Below are positions 16,877-25,509 of a stretch of 64,000 nt of DNA, in pieces. The stretch is from Chloroflexota bacterium (GTDB taxonomy: Bacteria; Chloroflexota; UBA6077; JACCZL01). Both the position numbers and the translations under genes were made by a program. Within the stretch, counting starts at the first letter, position 1. Every line of letters begins with the position of its first letter. Below the pieces are notes generated by a model. That model ran no database searches, was not told the DNA's origin, and saw only the letters and a program-made list of their open reading frames with translations. The stretch lies in contig JADLFM010000062.1 in NCBI GenBank assembly GCA_020845495.1, forward strand, positions 124,001 through 188,000, in the 5' to 3' direction.

Positions 16877-17809
16877 GTGCCGGGACTATTCTGGGGGTTG
16901 CTCGGCGCGGCGAGCTACGCCGTGATGAACCTGGTGCTCCGAGCGACGTCTGTGGATGCCGATCCGGTCCTCGGGGCGCTCGTCCGCGCCGTGCCAATGA
17001 CTGTTGCCGTCTGGAGCACGGTGCTGGTCGACGGGCGACTCGGCCAGACGCTCAGGCTCGGCCGGGCCGCGCTCCTACCTCTGGCAATCATCGGGCTGCT
17101 GCTCAACGTCTCAGGCAACAGCAGTTTCCAACTGGCGCTCGCGCTCGTCGGCCTGACCATCACCGTGCCGGTCTCGATGAGCGCCGTCATCTGGGGCGCA
17201 GTCGGAGCCGGCTGGCTGTTGATGGGCGAGCGCGTCTCGGTACGATCGGCGTTGGGACTACTGGCGCTTGTCGCCGCGCTCCCACTGCTCACCTCGGGGG
17301 GAGGCGGCGGGACCGGCCCGGTCTGGCTCGGCACACTCGCCGCCGCGACGGCGGGACTATCGTATGGGATCGGGAACGCGCTGCTGCGCCGGACCATCCT
17401 TCGCTGCCACCTTCCCCAGGCTGTCGCCATCGCGCCGGTCACGGCCGTCGCGATCGTCTCGCTAACGACGCTGCTGGTGGCGCGGCACGGGCCTGAGATC
17501 TTCGTCGAAACTGCCCCCGCCACCATCGGCTGGCTGCTCGTCGCGGGCATCTTCAACGCCATTGCCTTCCTGTCGCTGGCGAAGTCGCTGAGCCTGCTAC
17601 CGGTCTCACGGGCGAGCTCCCTCAGCACCCTCCAGACGGCCCTCTCGGCGGCCGGTGGGGTGCTCTTCTTCGCGGAGCCGCTGACCGGCCCGGTCACGAT
17701 CGGGTTGTTCCTGACGCTCGTCGGAGCCTTCTTCTCGCAGCAGCGGCGCCCGGTCACCCACGCCCGTCCGACTCCAGCCGAGCCCCGGCCCCAGCACAGC
17801 AACGCCTGA
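16877..17809 (+). CDS. EamA/DMT-family transporter
   Basis: The 310-residue protein has ten hydrophobic helices in two EamA halves, the layout of drug/metabolite transporters. The first half starts GLFWGLLGAASYAVMNLVLR and ends with SAVIWGAVGAGWLLMGERVS; the second half mirrors this and ends with LFFAEPLTGPVTIGLFLTLVGAFF. The recurring helix-terminal E-R or E-P motifs are typical. A GTG at 16877 follows ggggag at suitable spacing; a frame extension to 16820 is possible. The substrate is unknown. Confidence 0.85.
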   Translation: MPGLFWGLLGAASYAVMNLVLRATSVDADPVLGALVRAVPMTVAVWSTVLVDGRLGQTLRLGRAALLPLAIIGLLLNVSGNSSFQLALALVGLTITVPVSMSAVIWGAVGAGWLLMGERVSVRSALGLLALVAALPLLTSGGGGGTGPVWLGTLAAATAGLSYGIGNALLRRTILRCHLPQAVAIAPVTAVAIVSLTTLLVARHGPEIFVETAPATIGWLLVAGIFNAIAFLSLAKSLSLLPVSRASSLSTLQTALSAAGGVLFFAEPLTGPVTIGLFLTLVGAFFSQQRRPVTHARPTPAEPRPQHSNA

Positions 17810-17810
17810 C

Positions 17811-17833
17811 ACCCCCTCGCCCTCTGAGGGGGT
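17811..17833. terminator. Bidirectional hairpin terminator
   Basis: The arms accccctc (17811-17818) and gagggggt (17826-17833) form an 8-bp stem starting directly after the EamA stop codon. It lies between convergent genes and may serve both. Confidence 0.6.
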
Positions 17834-17897
17834 CGACCGACGAGATGTGCTCGTTCCCGGACCGTACAACGTACGGCGGGCCGCCGGCGCCTCTCGA

Positions 17898-19130
17898 CTA
17901 CCGCGGACTGAACACCGGCGTCGGGACGCCACCGCGCGTAATTTCGAGGATGGTTCGGTAATCGAGGGCGGGGCTGGCGAGCGGCCGATCGAGGTTCCTG
18001 CGCGTCGAATCGGGGTACCAGACCATGAAGGGCCGGCCAAAGCCAGTCTGGTTGGCGGTGCTCCAGTCGCCGCCTGCCGATGGACTCCAGGGATCGCCGC
18101 GCACGGTGTATTCGAACACTTTGCCGTCGGCGCCTGGCCAGGGGCGCGCCCCGACGAACCCGGGCGGCACGTTGTTGTCCACCAGCCAGACGACCGTCCG
18201 GACGTGCCAGAGATCTGCTTCGAGGGGATCCGGCCCGACCACTGACTCAACCTTGAAGGCCGCGTAACTCCACAACTCATCCCCAGATGGCTGGAAGGTA
18301 AAGATCACCCCTTTGCGATAGTCTCGCAGCCACGCCATCACCGAGCGGTGGAAGTCACCTGGCGTGACGTCCTGGCCGTCGCCGCCGACGGCCCACAGCG
18401 CGGCGTCAGCAAAGTGATAGGAACTGAGCAGGCCCTTCTGGTCGGCGACGGTGAACTCGACGCCATTGACCACGCGCGTGTGCTGCGGCTCCGGTTCGAG
18501 GAGTGCTGCCGCCGCCCAGCCGTTACAGTGACCGGCCCAAGCGTAGCCGGGGAACCGAATCATCGTCCGTTCCCAGGTCTGGGTGTCCGGGTCAGGCTTG
18601 CCGAGCGAAGCCACGTACGTATCGTAGCGCGCGAGCGGACCACCGGGATCGAACAGGCGCGGCCCGCCGCTGACGTCGTTGGCCGGCCACCACCAGCCGG
18701 ACCAGGGATACCGCTCAGCGTCGGCGACCAGTCGGAGCGCCGGCTCGGCGCGCTTCGCGGTTGACGGCGGCTCCCCGATCTCCTTCGCGGGCACGACGTC
18801 CGCACTGCCTCGGTCGGCGCGCCAGCGAAGGGCGCCCCTCTGAAAGACCTGGACGACCTGATTCTTCCAGATGAACCGGCCGGTGAGCGGATACCCGAGC
18901 GCCTCGACACCGCCCTTATCCTGGAAGGCGTCCCAGAACGGGATGCCGGCCTCATTGGCGACTCGGTAGCCGGCTCCCCGCTGGCCGGGCGCGGCCTGGG
19001 TGAAGAAGTGGCCGTTCGGGATGTCGTAGTCGCCAGCATCGGGCGGTGCTTGCGCGACGGCGGGTACGGAGGGCAGGCCCAGAAAACAGAGCACGACCAG
19101 TACGGTCAAACAGCGGACGGCGGCCAACAT
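17898..19130 (-). CDS. Secreted transglutaminase-elicitor-like protein
   Basis: The 410-residue protein has a signal peptide ending near ALPSVPAVAQA-type sequence. Residues about 20-110 carry GVEALGYPLTGRFIWKNQ and VVQVFQRGALRW, resembling a short module frequent in secreted Chloroflexota proteins. The second part holds AWAGHCNGWAAAALLEPEP, close to the nucleophile-cysteine motif of the transglutaminase elicitor family, with later SYHFADAALW and WHVRTVVWLVDNNVPP that may supply His and Asp. It is plausibly a papain-fold acyltransferase or hydrolase acting on the wall, but the activity is unproven. The ATG at 19130 is chosen because the signal peptide begins there. Confidence 0.65.
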   Translation of the reverse strand: MLAAVRCLTVLVVLCFLGLPSVPAVAQAPPDAGDYDIPNGHFFTQAAPGQRGAGYRVANEAGIPFWDAFQDKGGVEALGYPLTGRFIWKNQVVQVFQRGALRWRADRGSADVVPAKEIGEPPSTAKRAEPALRLVADAERYPWSGWWWPANDVSGGPRLFDPGGPLARYDTYVASLGKPDPDTQTWERTMIRFPGYAWAGHCNGWAAAALLEPEPQHTRVVNGVEFTVADQKGLLSSYHFADAALWAVGGDGQDVTPGDFHRSVMAWLRDYRKGVIFTFQPSGDELWSYAAFKVESVVGPDPLEADLWHVRTVVWLVDNNVPPGFVGARPWPGADGKVFEYTVRGDPWSPSAGGDWSTANQTGFGRPFMVWYPDSTRRNLDRPLASPALDYRTILEITRGGVPTPVFSPR

Positions 19131-19192
19131 GCTGCCATCATACGCCATGCCATCCGCAACGGCGCTCGCGTGCATCCGATGCGCGAGCGAGA

Positions 19193-19523
19193 GGTGCGCC
19201 GGAGGAAAGTAAGCCAGATTCTGTTCTAGGCGGCCATCTATCTGTCCGTCGTCAGACGACGGACCCTCGATCGCTCGAGGTGCCCCCTACCCCGGCCTCG
19301 GCGAGCAGCGTCAACGACCGTGCTTGGGGTTGCAGCAGGGAGGATTACCCTTTTCACTCCCGCGCCGCGCCGCCAGGGCGGACACAGGCGGGCTCTGGTC
19401 TCTGTGGCTCTAGCTATCGGTTACCCGACCTCGGCTTGCGCCGAGCACCTCGCTCTGCGCTGTCTGGACTTTCCTCTCACCCCGCGGATACGAGGTGAGC
19501 GACCGCCCTTCCTCCGACGCACA
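19193..19523 (-). ncRNA. rnpB: RNase P RNA
   Basis: Read on the minus strand, the RNA has the bacterial RNase P core: GAGGAAAGTCC near the 5' end, a central GGGTAA region, and the 3' end AATCTGGCTTACTTTCC. The P1 stem pairs 19509-19522 with 19194-19207 (gtgcgtcggaggaa against ttcctccggcgcac), and P2 pairs GGCGGTC with GGCCGCC. The length of about 330 nt is on the short side for type A RNA. It processes tRNA 5' ends. The ends given are those of the P1 helix, so the true ends may be a few bases outside. It sits between mrp and a secreted protein gene. Confidence 0.93.
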
Positions 19524-19529
19524 CCTGTA

Positions 19530-19535
19530 AGTATA
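19530..19535 (-). promoter_or_regulatory. -10 box of rnpB
   Basis: On the minus strand TATACT ends seven bases before the P1 helix, which is the distance expected for the RNase P RNA transcription start. The -35 region is not obvious. Confidence 0.5.
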
Positions 19536-19612
19536 CGGTCCTGGCCGTGGCGTTGCCGTGCTGAGACTGCGCATCGACAAGCGCTGACCCACGGATTTGC
19601 TTAGGCAGGAAT

Positions 19613-19645
19613 ACGCCCTCGGATTCAGGTAGTGTCCGAGGGCGT
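19613..19645 (-). terminator. Stem-loop downstream of the mrp operon
   Basis: The arms acgccctcgga (19613-19623) and tccgagggcgt (19635-19645) pair perfectly over 11 bp with an 11-base loop. It is 35 nt beyond the stop of the small membrane protein gene and upstream of rnpB, so it probably separates the two transcripts. Confidence 0.6.
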
Positions 19646-19679
19646 GTCGCCAGGCTCTAGGTCGGATGAGCGCTCGTCG

Positions 19680-19862
19680 TTACGCGGGCTGACGGCCCTC
19701 GCGTCGGACTCGCCGGCGCAGCGCGTTCGCGGCGATGAGAGCGGCGGGTACCAGCAGCGGTACCATCGCGAAACAGACGGTCGGTTCGGTCTGGCTCCCG
19801 CCACCCTGTTGCTGCAAAACCTGTTGCCCGGCGGCAAGCAGCGCCGCGGCCGCTTCACCCAC
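19680..19862 (-). CDS. Small single-helix membrane protein
   Basis: This 60-residue protein is not recognised. An Ala-rich amphipathic N-terminus with a Gln-rich stretch is followed by one hydrophobic helix (CFAMVPLLVPAALIAANAL) and a basic C-terminus (RRRVRREGR), giving a membrane anchor with a positively charged tail. The GTG start has a strong ribosome binding site, taggagg, at the right spacing, which is the best evidence that the gene is real. It begins 13 nt after the mrp stop and is likely in the same transcript. Confidence 0.6.
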   Translation of the reverse strand: MGEAAAALLAAGQQVLQQQGGGSQTEPTVCFAMVPLLVPAALIAANALRRRVRREGRQPA

Positions 19863-19875
19863 GGTCGCCTCCTAA

Positions 19876-20979
19876 CTACTTCTTGACGATCGTCATGGCC
19901 GGGACGAACGCGCCCTGGCCCGCGTAGGCGAGGATACTGACCTGCCGTGCGATCGCGCCAGCCACCTCGCGGAATGCCGCCGCCTCGATGGAGTCTGGCG
20001 CGGTCACCACGACCGGTCGCCCCTCGTCGCCGCCCTCACGGACGCGCGGTTGGAGCGGCACCTTGCCGAGGAACGGCGCGCCGAACTGCGCCGCGATCCG
20101 CTCTCCGCCGCCCTTGCCGAAGATCTCGTGTCGGTCATCGCAGTTCGGGCAGACGAAGTAGCTCATGTTCTCGACGACCCCGATGACTGGGACTTCGAGG
20201 CGGCGGAACATCGACATGCCCTTGGCCACGTCCTGTAACGCCACGTCCTGGGGCGTCGTCACGATCACCACGCCGGAGAGCGGGATCAGTTGCGAGAGGC
20301 TGAGCGGCGCGTCACCGGTGCCCGGCGGCAGGTCGACAACCAGATAATCGAGATCTCCCCAGTCGACGTCGCGCAGGAACTGCTGGATTGCGCCGTGCAC
20401 CATCGGGCCGCGCCAGATGACCGGATTCTCGTCATCGAGGAAGAAGCCGATCGACATCAGCCGGATGCCGTAGCTGCGGATCGGGATGATCTTGCCGCCC
20501 TCGCTGGTCAACTGCGGCTTCGACCTCAGGCCCATCATCAGCGGGATGTTCGGGCCGTAGATGTCGCCGTCGAGCAAGCCCACCTTCGCGCCGGTGTCGG
20601 CCAGTGCCAGCGCCACGTTCACGCTTGTGGTGGACTTCCCGACGCCACCCTTGCCGCTGGCGACGGCGATAACGTTCTTGACGTTCGGAATCAGTTGCTC
20701 GTTGTTACCAGCCCCCCGACCGACCCGGGTGCTCGCCTCCATCTCGATACTGACCTGCTGCACCCAGGGCAGCCGGCGGACGGCCGCTTCAGACTGCGCC
20801 TTCAGGGTGTCACGCACGGGGCAGGCCGGCGTCGTCAGGACGATGGTGAAAGAGACGTGGTCGCCGTCGATCTGGAGGTTCTGAATGAAGCCAAGCGACA
20901 CCAGATCACGATGCAGGTCAGGGTCTTGGACGGAACGCAGCTCGCGTAGGATCTCGTCACGTCGAGCATCCACAGCCAC
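19876..20979 (-). CDS. Mrp/ApbC-type Fe-S carrier P-loop ATPase
   Basis: The 367-residue protein has an N-terminal MIP18 domain (about residues 1-85, with SVQDPDLHRDLVSLGF and TTPACPVRDTLK) and a deviant-Walker P-loop domain starting VIAVASGKGGVGKSTTSVNVA. The switch regions GLLDGDIYGPNIPLMMG and DLPPGTGDAPLSL are present, as is the metal-binding pair YFVCPNC. Mrp proteins carry and deliver [4Fe-4S] clusters. The start is a GTG at 20979. It heads a short operon with the small membrane protein. The gene is diverged in position from, but functionally linked to, the MIP18 gene at the left of the window. Confidence 0.93.
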   Translation of the reverse strand: MAVDARRDEILRELRSVQDPDLHRDLVSLGFIQNLQIDGDHVSFTIVLTTPACPVRDTLKAQSEAAVRRLPWVQQVSIEMEASTRVGRGAGNNEQLIPNVKNVIAVASGKGGVGKSTTSVNVALALADTGAKVGLLDGDIYGPNIPLMMGLRSKPQLTSEGGKIIPIRSYGIRLMSIGFFLDDENPVIWRGPMVHGAIQQFLRDVDWGDLDYLVVDLPPGTGDAPLSLSQLIPLSGVVIVTTPQDVALQDVAKGMSMFRRLEVPVIGVVENMSYFVCPNCDDRHEIFGKGGGERIAAQFGAPFLGKVPLQPRVREGGDEGRPVVVTAPDSIEAAAFREVAGAIARQVSILAYAGQGAFVPAMTIVKK

Positions 20980-21114
20980 AATGGCCTCACTTCCTCGCCG
21001 CGCGGCTCACTGGGCGAGCCGCGCGGCACGCTGAACAGCATTCGAGTAGCGCCGGGCGGCGCCACGACTATTGTAGCCGAGGCTGGCCAAAACCAGGAGT
21101 AAACTAGTCGGATT

Positions 21115-21867
21115 TTAGCCGGCCGCCGCGCGGGCCTCAGGAGCGGTGAATCCGAGTTGCCAGAATCGGTCGGGCGCCGGCTCGACCGCCCGCGCGAACA
21201 CCTCACCGAAGTGGCGGGCCAGCGCGGCTCGGACGGACGCCAACTCCACCGCCCGGCCAAGCAGCCGGGCCATCGAAGTGACGCCACGGTCGCCGATTCC
21301 GCACGGGTTGATCAGGCTGAAGTGGTCCAGATTCGGCTGGACGTTCAAGGCGAAGCCGTGCATGGTGATGCCGTGGCTGACTGCCACGCCAATGGCCGCG
21401 ATCTTGCCACCCTCGGCGAACACACCTCGGTTGCCAGCCTCGCGGTGCGCCGTGATGCCGAAGTCGGCCAGCGTCGTGATAATCGTCTCTTCGAGGCCGG
21501 TCACGTAGCGCGGCGCATCGCCGGCCAGGGCGCGCAGCCCGACGATCGGGTAGCCCACGATCTGGCCGGGGCCATGGTAGGTGACCAGTCCCCCTCGATT
21601 CGTCTCGAAGATCGCGAAGCCCTGCTCGGCGAGGCTCTGGTCGTCCAGATACACGTCGTCGCGGCTACCGCGTCGGCCGAGTGTGATCGTCGGGGGGTGC
21701 TCCAGAAGCAGGAGGGTGTCGGGAATGGCACCAGCGTCGCGTCGCTCGACGAGCCGCCGCTGGAGCACGTAGGCGGCCCCATACTCGACGGTGCCGAGGT
21801 CAGCCAGCCAGATCCGCTCTGGCTGGCCGGCTGCTCTGCTGCCCGTCCCCCGTACGGCGTCGTCCAC
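21115..21867 (-). CDS. lipB: Octanoyl-[ACP]:protein octanoyltransferase
   Basis: The 250-residue enzyme transfers octanoate from acyl carrier protein to lipoyl domains. It contains LLLEHPPTITLGRRG, the substrate motif RGGLVTYHGPGQIVGYPI, the catalytic lysine region EGGKIAAIGVAVSHGITMHGFALNV, and the catalytic Cys in LINPCGIGDRGVTSM. The GTG start sits three bases after the stop of lpd, so it is probably translated by coupling. A lipoyl synthase gene is not in the window. Confidence 0.95.
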   Translation of the reverse strand: MDDAVRGTGSRAAGQPERIWLADLGTVEYGAAYVLQRRLVERRDAGAIPDTLLLLEHPPTITLGRRGSRDDVYLDDQSLAEQGFAIFETNRGGLVTYHGPGQIVGYPIVGLRALAGDAPRYVTGLEETIITTLADFGITAHREAGNRGVFAEGGKIAAIGVAVSHGITMHGFALNVQPNLDHFSLINPCGIGDRGVTSMARLLGRAVELASVRAALARHFGEVFARAVEPAPDRFWQLGFTAPEARAAAG

Positions 21868-21870
21868 AGC

Positions 21871-23298
21871 CTAGCGCTGGCTCCGCTCCCGTGGCTTCGG
21901 AAGGTCGAGCGCAGCGCCGGTCGCGGCAAGCCAGGCCGCTTGCATGGTGGCTTCCGAGAGGGTCGGGTGGGCGTGGATCGTGCCCATGATCTCCTCAACG
22001 GTCGCTTCCAATCGGATGCCGAGGGCTCCCTCGGGGATCATCTCGCTGGCTGTCGCGCCGATAATGTGTACGCCGAGCAACTCGCCGTACTTCGCGTCCG
22101 CCACGATCTTGACCATGCCCTCGGTCGCGCCGTTGGCCAGTGCCCGGCCGTTGGCCAGGAACGGAAAGCGGCCGACCTGGACGTCGTAGCCCTGGTCGCG
22201 AGCCGTCTTCTCGGAAAGGCCGACCGACGCGACCTCGGGATGGGTGTAAGTGCAGGCCGGCACGACCTTGTAGTCCATCTCAACGTCTTTGCCGGCAATT
22301 GCTTCGACGGCCACGACGCCCTGGTGCGATGCCAGATGAGCCAGCAGTTGCTTGCCGGTGATGTCGCCGATGGAGAAGACGTTCGGCACGCTCGTCCGAA
22401 GCTGGTCGTCCACCTCGACGAAGCCGCGCCGGTCGGTCTTGACGCCAATGGTGTCCAGCCCGAGCCCCGAGGCGTTTGGCCTGCGGCCCACGCCCACGAG
22501 CACCTTCTCGGCGCTCACCCGCTCCTGGCGGCCATCCTTGAGGGTCAGCACGCCGTAGCTGGTACCGTCGTCGTTCTGGCCGATCTCTTCGAGCTTCGCC
22601 TCAGTATGGACGGTAATACCCTGGCGTTGAAACGACCGCGCCAGGGTCTTGCCCATATCCTCGTCTTCGAGCGGGAGGAGCGTTGGCAACATCTCGACGA
22701 GCGTCACCTGCGTCCCGAAGGTCGCGAAGACGTTGGCCCACTCGCAGCCAACGGCGCCGCCCCCGATGACCAGCATGCTCTTGGGGGGCGCAGTCAGCGC
22801 GAGGGCACCGTCGCTGTCGATGACGCCGGGGCCGTCTGCACCGGGGATCGGCAGTCTGGCCGGCACCGAACCGGTCGCGATGATGACGTTTCTGGCGTTG
22901 ATCGTGGCGTCGGTCTGGCCAGTGACCTGGACCTTGCCGCGCTCGACGAGCCGGCCGGTGCCCTTAACCGACTCGACGCCATAACTCTTGAAGAGGCTGC
23001 CGACGCCGCCGGTCAACTGCTTGACGACCTTCTCACGACGGCTAACGATCTTGTCGTAGTCGATCGAGATGTCGCCGACGTTGACGCCGAAGTCGGCGGC
23101 GTGCCTCACGGTTGAGAGCACCTCGGCCGAGCGGAGCATCGCCTTAGTCGGGATGCAGCCGCGATTGAGGCAGACGCCGCCTAGTTCGTCACGCTCGACG
23201 ACCGCGACCTTCAGGCCCAACTGAGCCGCTCGGACGGCCCCGATGTAGCCGCCGGGGCCGGCCCCGATGATACAGACGTCGACGTCATGCTCCACCAC
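21871..23298 (-). CDS. lpdA: Dihydrolipoyl dehydrogenase
   Basis: The 475-residue flavoprotein reoxidises dihydrolipoyl groups of 2-oxoacid dehydrogenase or glycine cleavage complexes. The FAD motif VCIIGAGPGGYIGA, the redox disulfide GGVCLNRGCIPTK, the NAD motif VIGGGAVGCEWANVF and the second FAD motif FSIGDITG are all present. The C-terminal dimer domain carries the catalytic His-Glu pair in HAHPTLSE. The GTG at 23298 (or the next codon, also GTG) follows gaggt; a longer frame to 23463 lacks homology. It is in an operon with lipB, which supplies the lipoyl group its complexes need. Confidence 0.95.
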   Translation of the reverse strand: MVEHDVDVCIIGAGPGGYIGAVRAAQLGLKVAVVERDELGGVCLNRGCIPTKAMLRSAEVLSTVRHAADFGVNVGDISIDYDKIVSRREKVVKQLTGGVGSLFKSYGVESVKGTGRLVERGKVQVTGQTDATINARNVIIATGSVPARLPIPGADGPGVIDSDGALALTAPPKSMLVIGGGAVGCEWANVFATFGTQVTLVEMLPTLLPLEDEDMGKTLARSFQRQGITVHTEAKLEEIGQNDDGTSYGVLTLKDGRQERVSAEKVLVGVGRRPNASGLGLDTIGVKTDRRGFVEVDDQLRTSVPNVFSIGDITGKQLLAHLASHQGVVAVEAIAGKDVEMDYKVVPACTYTHPEVASVGLSEKTARDQGYDVQVGRFPFLANGRALANGATEGMVKIVADAKYGELLGVHIIGATASEMIPEGALGIRLEATVEEIMGTIHAHPTLSEATMQAAWLAATGAALDLPKPRERSQR

Positions 23299-23510
23299 AC
23301 GCACCTCACCACGATGTTCGCGCGGCTGAGCGCGCCACGCGTCTTCCAGCACTTTTCGGGTTCTACTCTGGATTGTAGCCGGTGCGTGACGGTCGCCTTC
23401 TGGACGCGGCCCAATGCGGGCAACCTCGGAACGAGCTGTTCTGCAACCGAGCCGAGCACTCACGGCGGGAGAAGCGTGGCTTCCTCCCTCACTCGGCCCT
23501 GCTACTGGCG

Positions 23511-25436
23511 TCAGGTCTCGCCGACGATCTCGCCCATGCGCGATGCGTCGTAGCCGCCGAGCGCTTCCACAAGGCGTCGGAACTCGGGACCACGGATCAG
23601 GGTGAGGAGCGGCTCGAGTTTGGCTGACTCATAGAACTCGCGCGGGATGACGAGGTCGTAGCGCTCGCTCAGGAGTGGCACGAAGTCCAGTTTCAGGGCG
23701 CGGGCGGCGGCCAGGATGCCGAGGCCAGCGTCGGCCGTTCCGCCCGCGATGGCGGCAGCCACCCCGAGGTGGGTGTACTCCTCACGCCCGTAGCCGCTGA
23801 TGTCGGTCGGGTCAACACCAAGCTGGCGCAGTCGGTAATCGAGCAGTACGCGGGTACCGGCCCCACGCTGCCGATTGACGTACTGGACACCCTTTCGGGT
23901 CAGATCTTCGAGGCCGTGGATGCCCTTCGGGTTCCCAGGTCGGACGATGAGCCCCTGGCTGCGGTCGACCAGCGTGACCAGCACGACGGACCGGCCTGGC
24001 AGGTAGCGGCGGACGTAGGAGAGGTTGTACTCCCCAGTCTCCTCGTCGAGCAGGTGTGAGCCAGCCAGGTGTGCCTCGCCACGCTGGAGCGCGATCAACC
24101 CACCCAGGCTCCCCACGTTCGACGACGACAGGCTCACGCCCGCGTGACGCTTGCTCAGTTCGCTCGACAGCAGGTCGAGGGTCAGGTCGTGGCTGCCGAT
24201 GGCGACGATGGTCCGCTCGATCTCCTGGCGTCCCCGTAGCAACTCGACCTCGACCTCGGCACCGGCGTGGAGCCCTTCGGAGAGGCGGGGGATCAGGGCG
24301 ATGCCGTCGGCGCGGACCAGCGACATAACGACGCCGGCGCCACGCTGCAACGGCGTCGCGGTCAGGCGCTCGCCGACCCGTCCCAGCTTGACCCGCAAGA
24401 ACTCATCCTCGCCCATCGGCGAGAGGATCTTGCGGGTGATGGTCGCCGTCAGCTTCGGCCGCTCCGGCGGGATCGTACCCAGGAGTCGATAGACGAGCGG
24501 GCGCGCGAACAACTCCGAGGTCAGCACGGCTGAGACCGGGTAGCCGGGGATGCCGAGAATCGGCTTGCCGCGCGCCACGCCGAGGATCACCGGGTGGCCC
24601 GGCCGGATCGCCGCGCCGTGCACGACCAATCGCCCAAGCTCCGAGACGATCCGTGCTGTGAAGTCCTCGCGGCCAGCCGATGACCCGGCGTTGACGAGCA
24701 CGACATCGTGCTCGTCGAGCGCCGCCGAGATGCGCGCCTTCAGCAGATCGTAGTCATCGGGGGTGATCGGCTGACGGTACGGCTCGCCGCCCCACTCCAG
24801 CACCTGCCCGGCCAGCATCAAGGAGTTGAAATCGACGATGTCGCCCGGCTTGACGGCCGTCCCCGGCTCGACAAGCTCGCTGCCGGTCGGAAAGATCGCC
24901 ACGCGCGGCCGGCGCCGGACCTCGATCTCGGTGCAACCAGCCGCAGCTACGGCGCCCAGATCGACCGGCCCGAGCAGCTTGCCCTCGGGTAGCACCAGTT
25001 CGGTCGCCACAATGTCTTCGCCCATCGGCCGGACGTGCTGCCAGGGAGCGACCGGCGCCATGATCTCGATCTCGTCGCCGATGGTCTGGATGTTCTCGAC
25101 CATGATCACGGCATTGGCGTCGGGCGGGAGCGGATCGCCAGTGTCGACCCAGGTCGCCTGGAGGCCGACCTTCAGCCGGACTGGAGACGTTTCGGACGCT
25201 CCAAGCGTATCCTCGGCTCGCACCGCGGCGCCGTCCATCGCAGCGCCGTGGTAATGCGGGTTGGAGAGGGCCGCCCAGACCGGCGCGGCCGTGACCCGGC
25301 CGAGCGCCTCGGTCATCGAGATGCGCTCGGCGTCGACCGGACCGCCTGCGCCCGCCTCGGCCAATGCCTCGTCGAAGCGCCGTCGCGCCTCGTCGAGCGG
25401 GATATCTTCCAGGTAGACCTTCCTCGGCATCGTCAC
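23511..25436 (-). CDS. MoeA molybdopterin molybdenumtransferase fused to a periplasmic-binding-like domain
   Basis: The 641-residue protein is a two-part fusion. Residues about 1-405 are MoeA: AAPVWALSNPHYHGAAMDG-type domain, DTGDPLPPDANAVIMVE, GDIVDFNSLML and NAGSSAGREDFT, which ligate molybdenum to adenylated molybdopterin. Residues about 410-641 are a PBP-like domain (PF12727 type) with IVAIGSHDLTLDLL, YVNRQRGAGTRVLLDY, GREEYTHLGVAAAIAGGTADAGLGI and LVIPREFY, related to LysR effector and molybdate-binding domains. The fusion suggests substrate or oxyanion sensing coupled to insertion. The start is GTG 25436 or ATG 25430. It follows a second moeA by 73 nt. Confidence 0.92.
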   Translation of the reverse strand: MTMPRKVYLEDIPLDEARRRFDEALAEAGAGGPVDAERISMTEALGRVTAAPVWAALSNPHYHGAAMDGAAVRAEDTLGASETSPVRLKVGLQATWVDTGDPLPPDANAVIMVENIQTIGDEIEIMAPVAPWQHVRPMGEDIVATELVLPEGKLLGPVDLGAVAAAGCTEIEVRRRPRVAIFPTGSELVEPGTAVKPGDIVDFNSLMLAGQVLEWGGEPYRQPITPDDYDLLKARISAALDEHDVVLVNAGSSAGREDFTARIVSELGRLVVHGAAIRPGHPVILGVARGKPILGIPGYPVSAVLTSELFARPLVYRLLGTIPPERPKLTATITRKILSPMGEDEFLRVKLGRVGERLTATPLQRGAGVVMSLVRADGIALIPRLSEGLHAGAEVEVELLRGRQEIERTIVAIGSHDLTLDLLSSELSKRHAGVSLSSSNVGSLGGLIALQRGEAHLAGSHLLDEETGEYNLSYVRRYLPGRSVVLVTLVDRSQGLIVRPGNPKGIHGLEDLTRKGVQYVNRQRGAGTRVLLDYRLRQLGVDPTDISGYGREEYTHLGVAAAIAGGTADAGLGILAAARALKLDFVPLLSERYDLVIPREFYESAKLEPLLTLIRGPEFRRLVEALGGYDASRMGEIVGET

Positions 25437-25509
25437 AACGTCCCATCAGCCCGCTCATGGCAGGCCGCGCATCCGAGCCGGCCGAAGCCGGTTGCGTGCC
25501 TATAGCGGG

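Noticed and set aside
19164..19188. Hairpin gctcgcg/cgcgagc beyond the rnpB 3' end as its terminator
   Set aside because: The 7-bp stem with an 11-base loop and no T tract is plausible, but it lies so close to the next gene's start that I could not decide between terminator and chance.
21157..23115. Long plus-strand open frame of 652 codons opposite lpdA and lipB
   Set aside because: It is the mirror of two well-supported genes on the minus strand; its translation is rich in Arg, Asp and His without domain structure, as expected of an antisense frame in GC-rich DNA.
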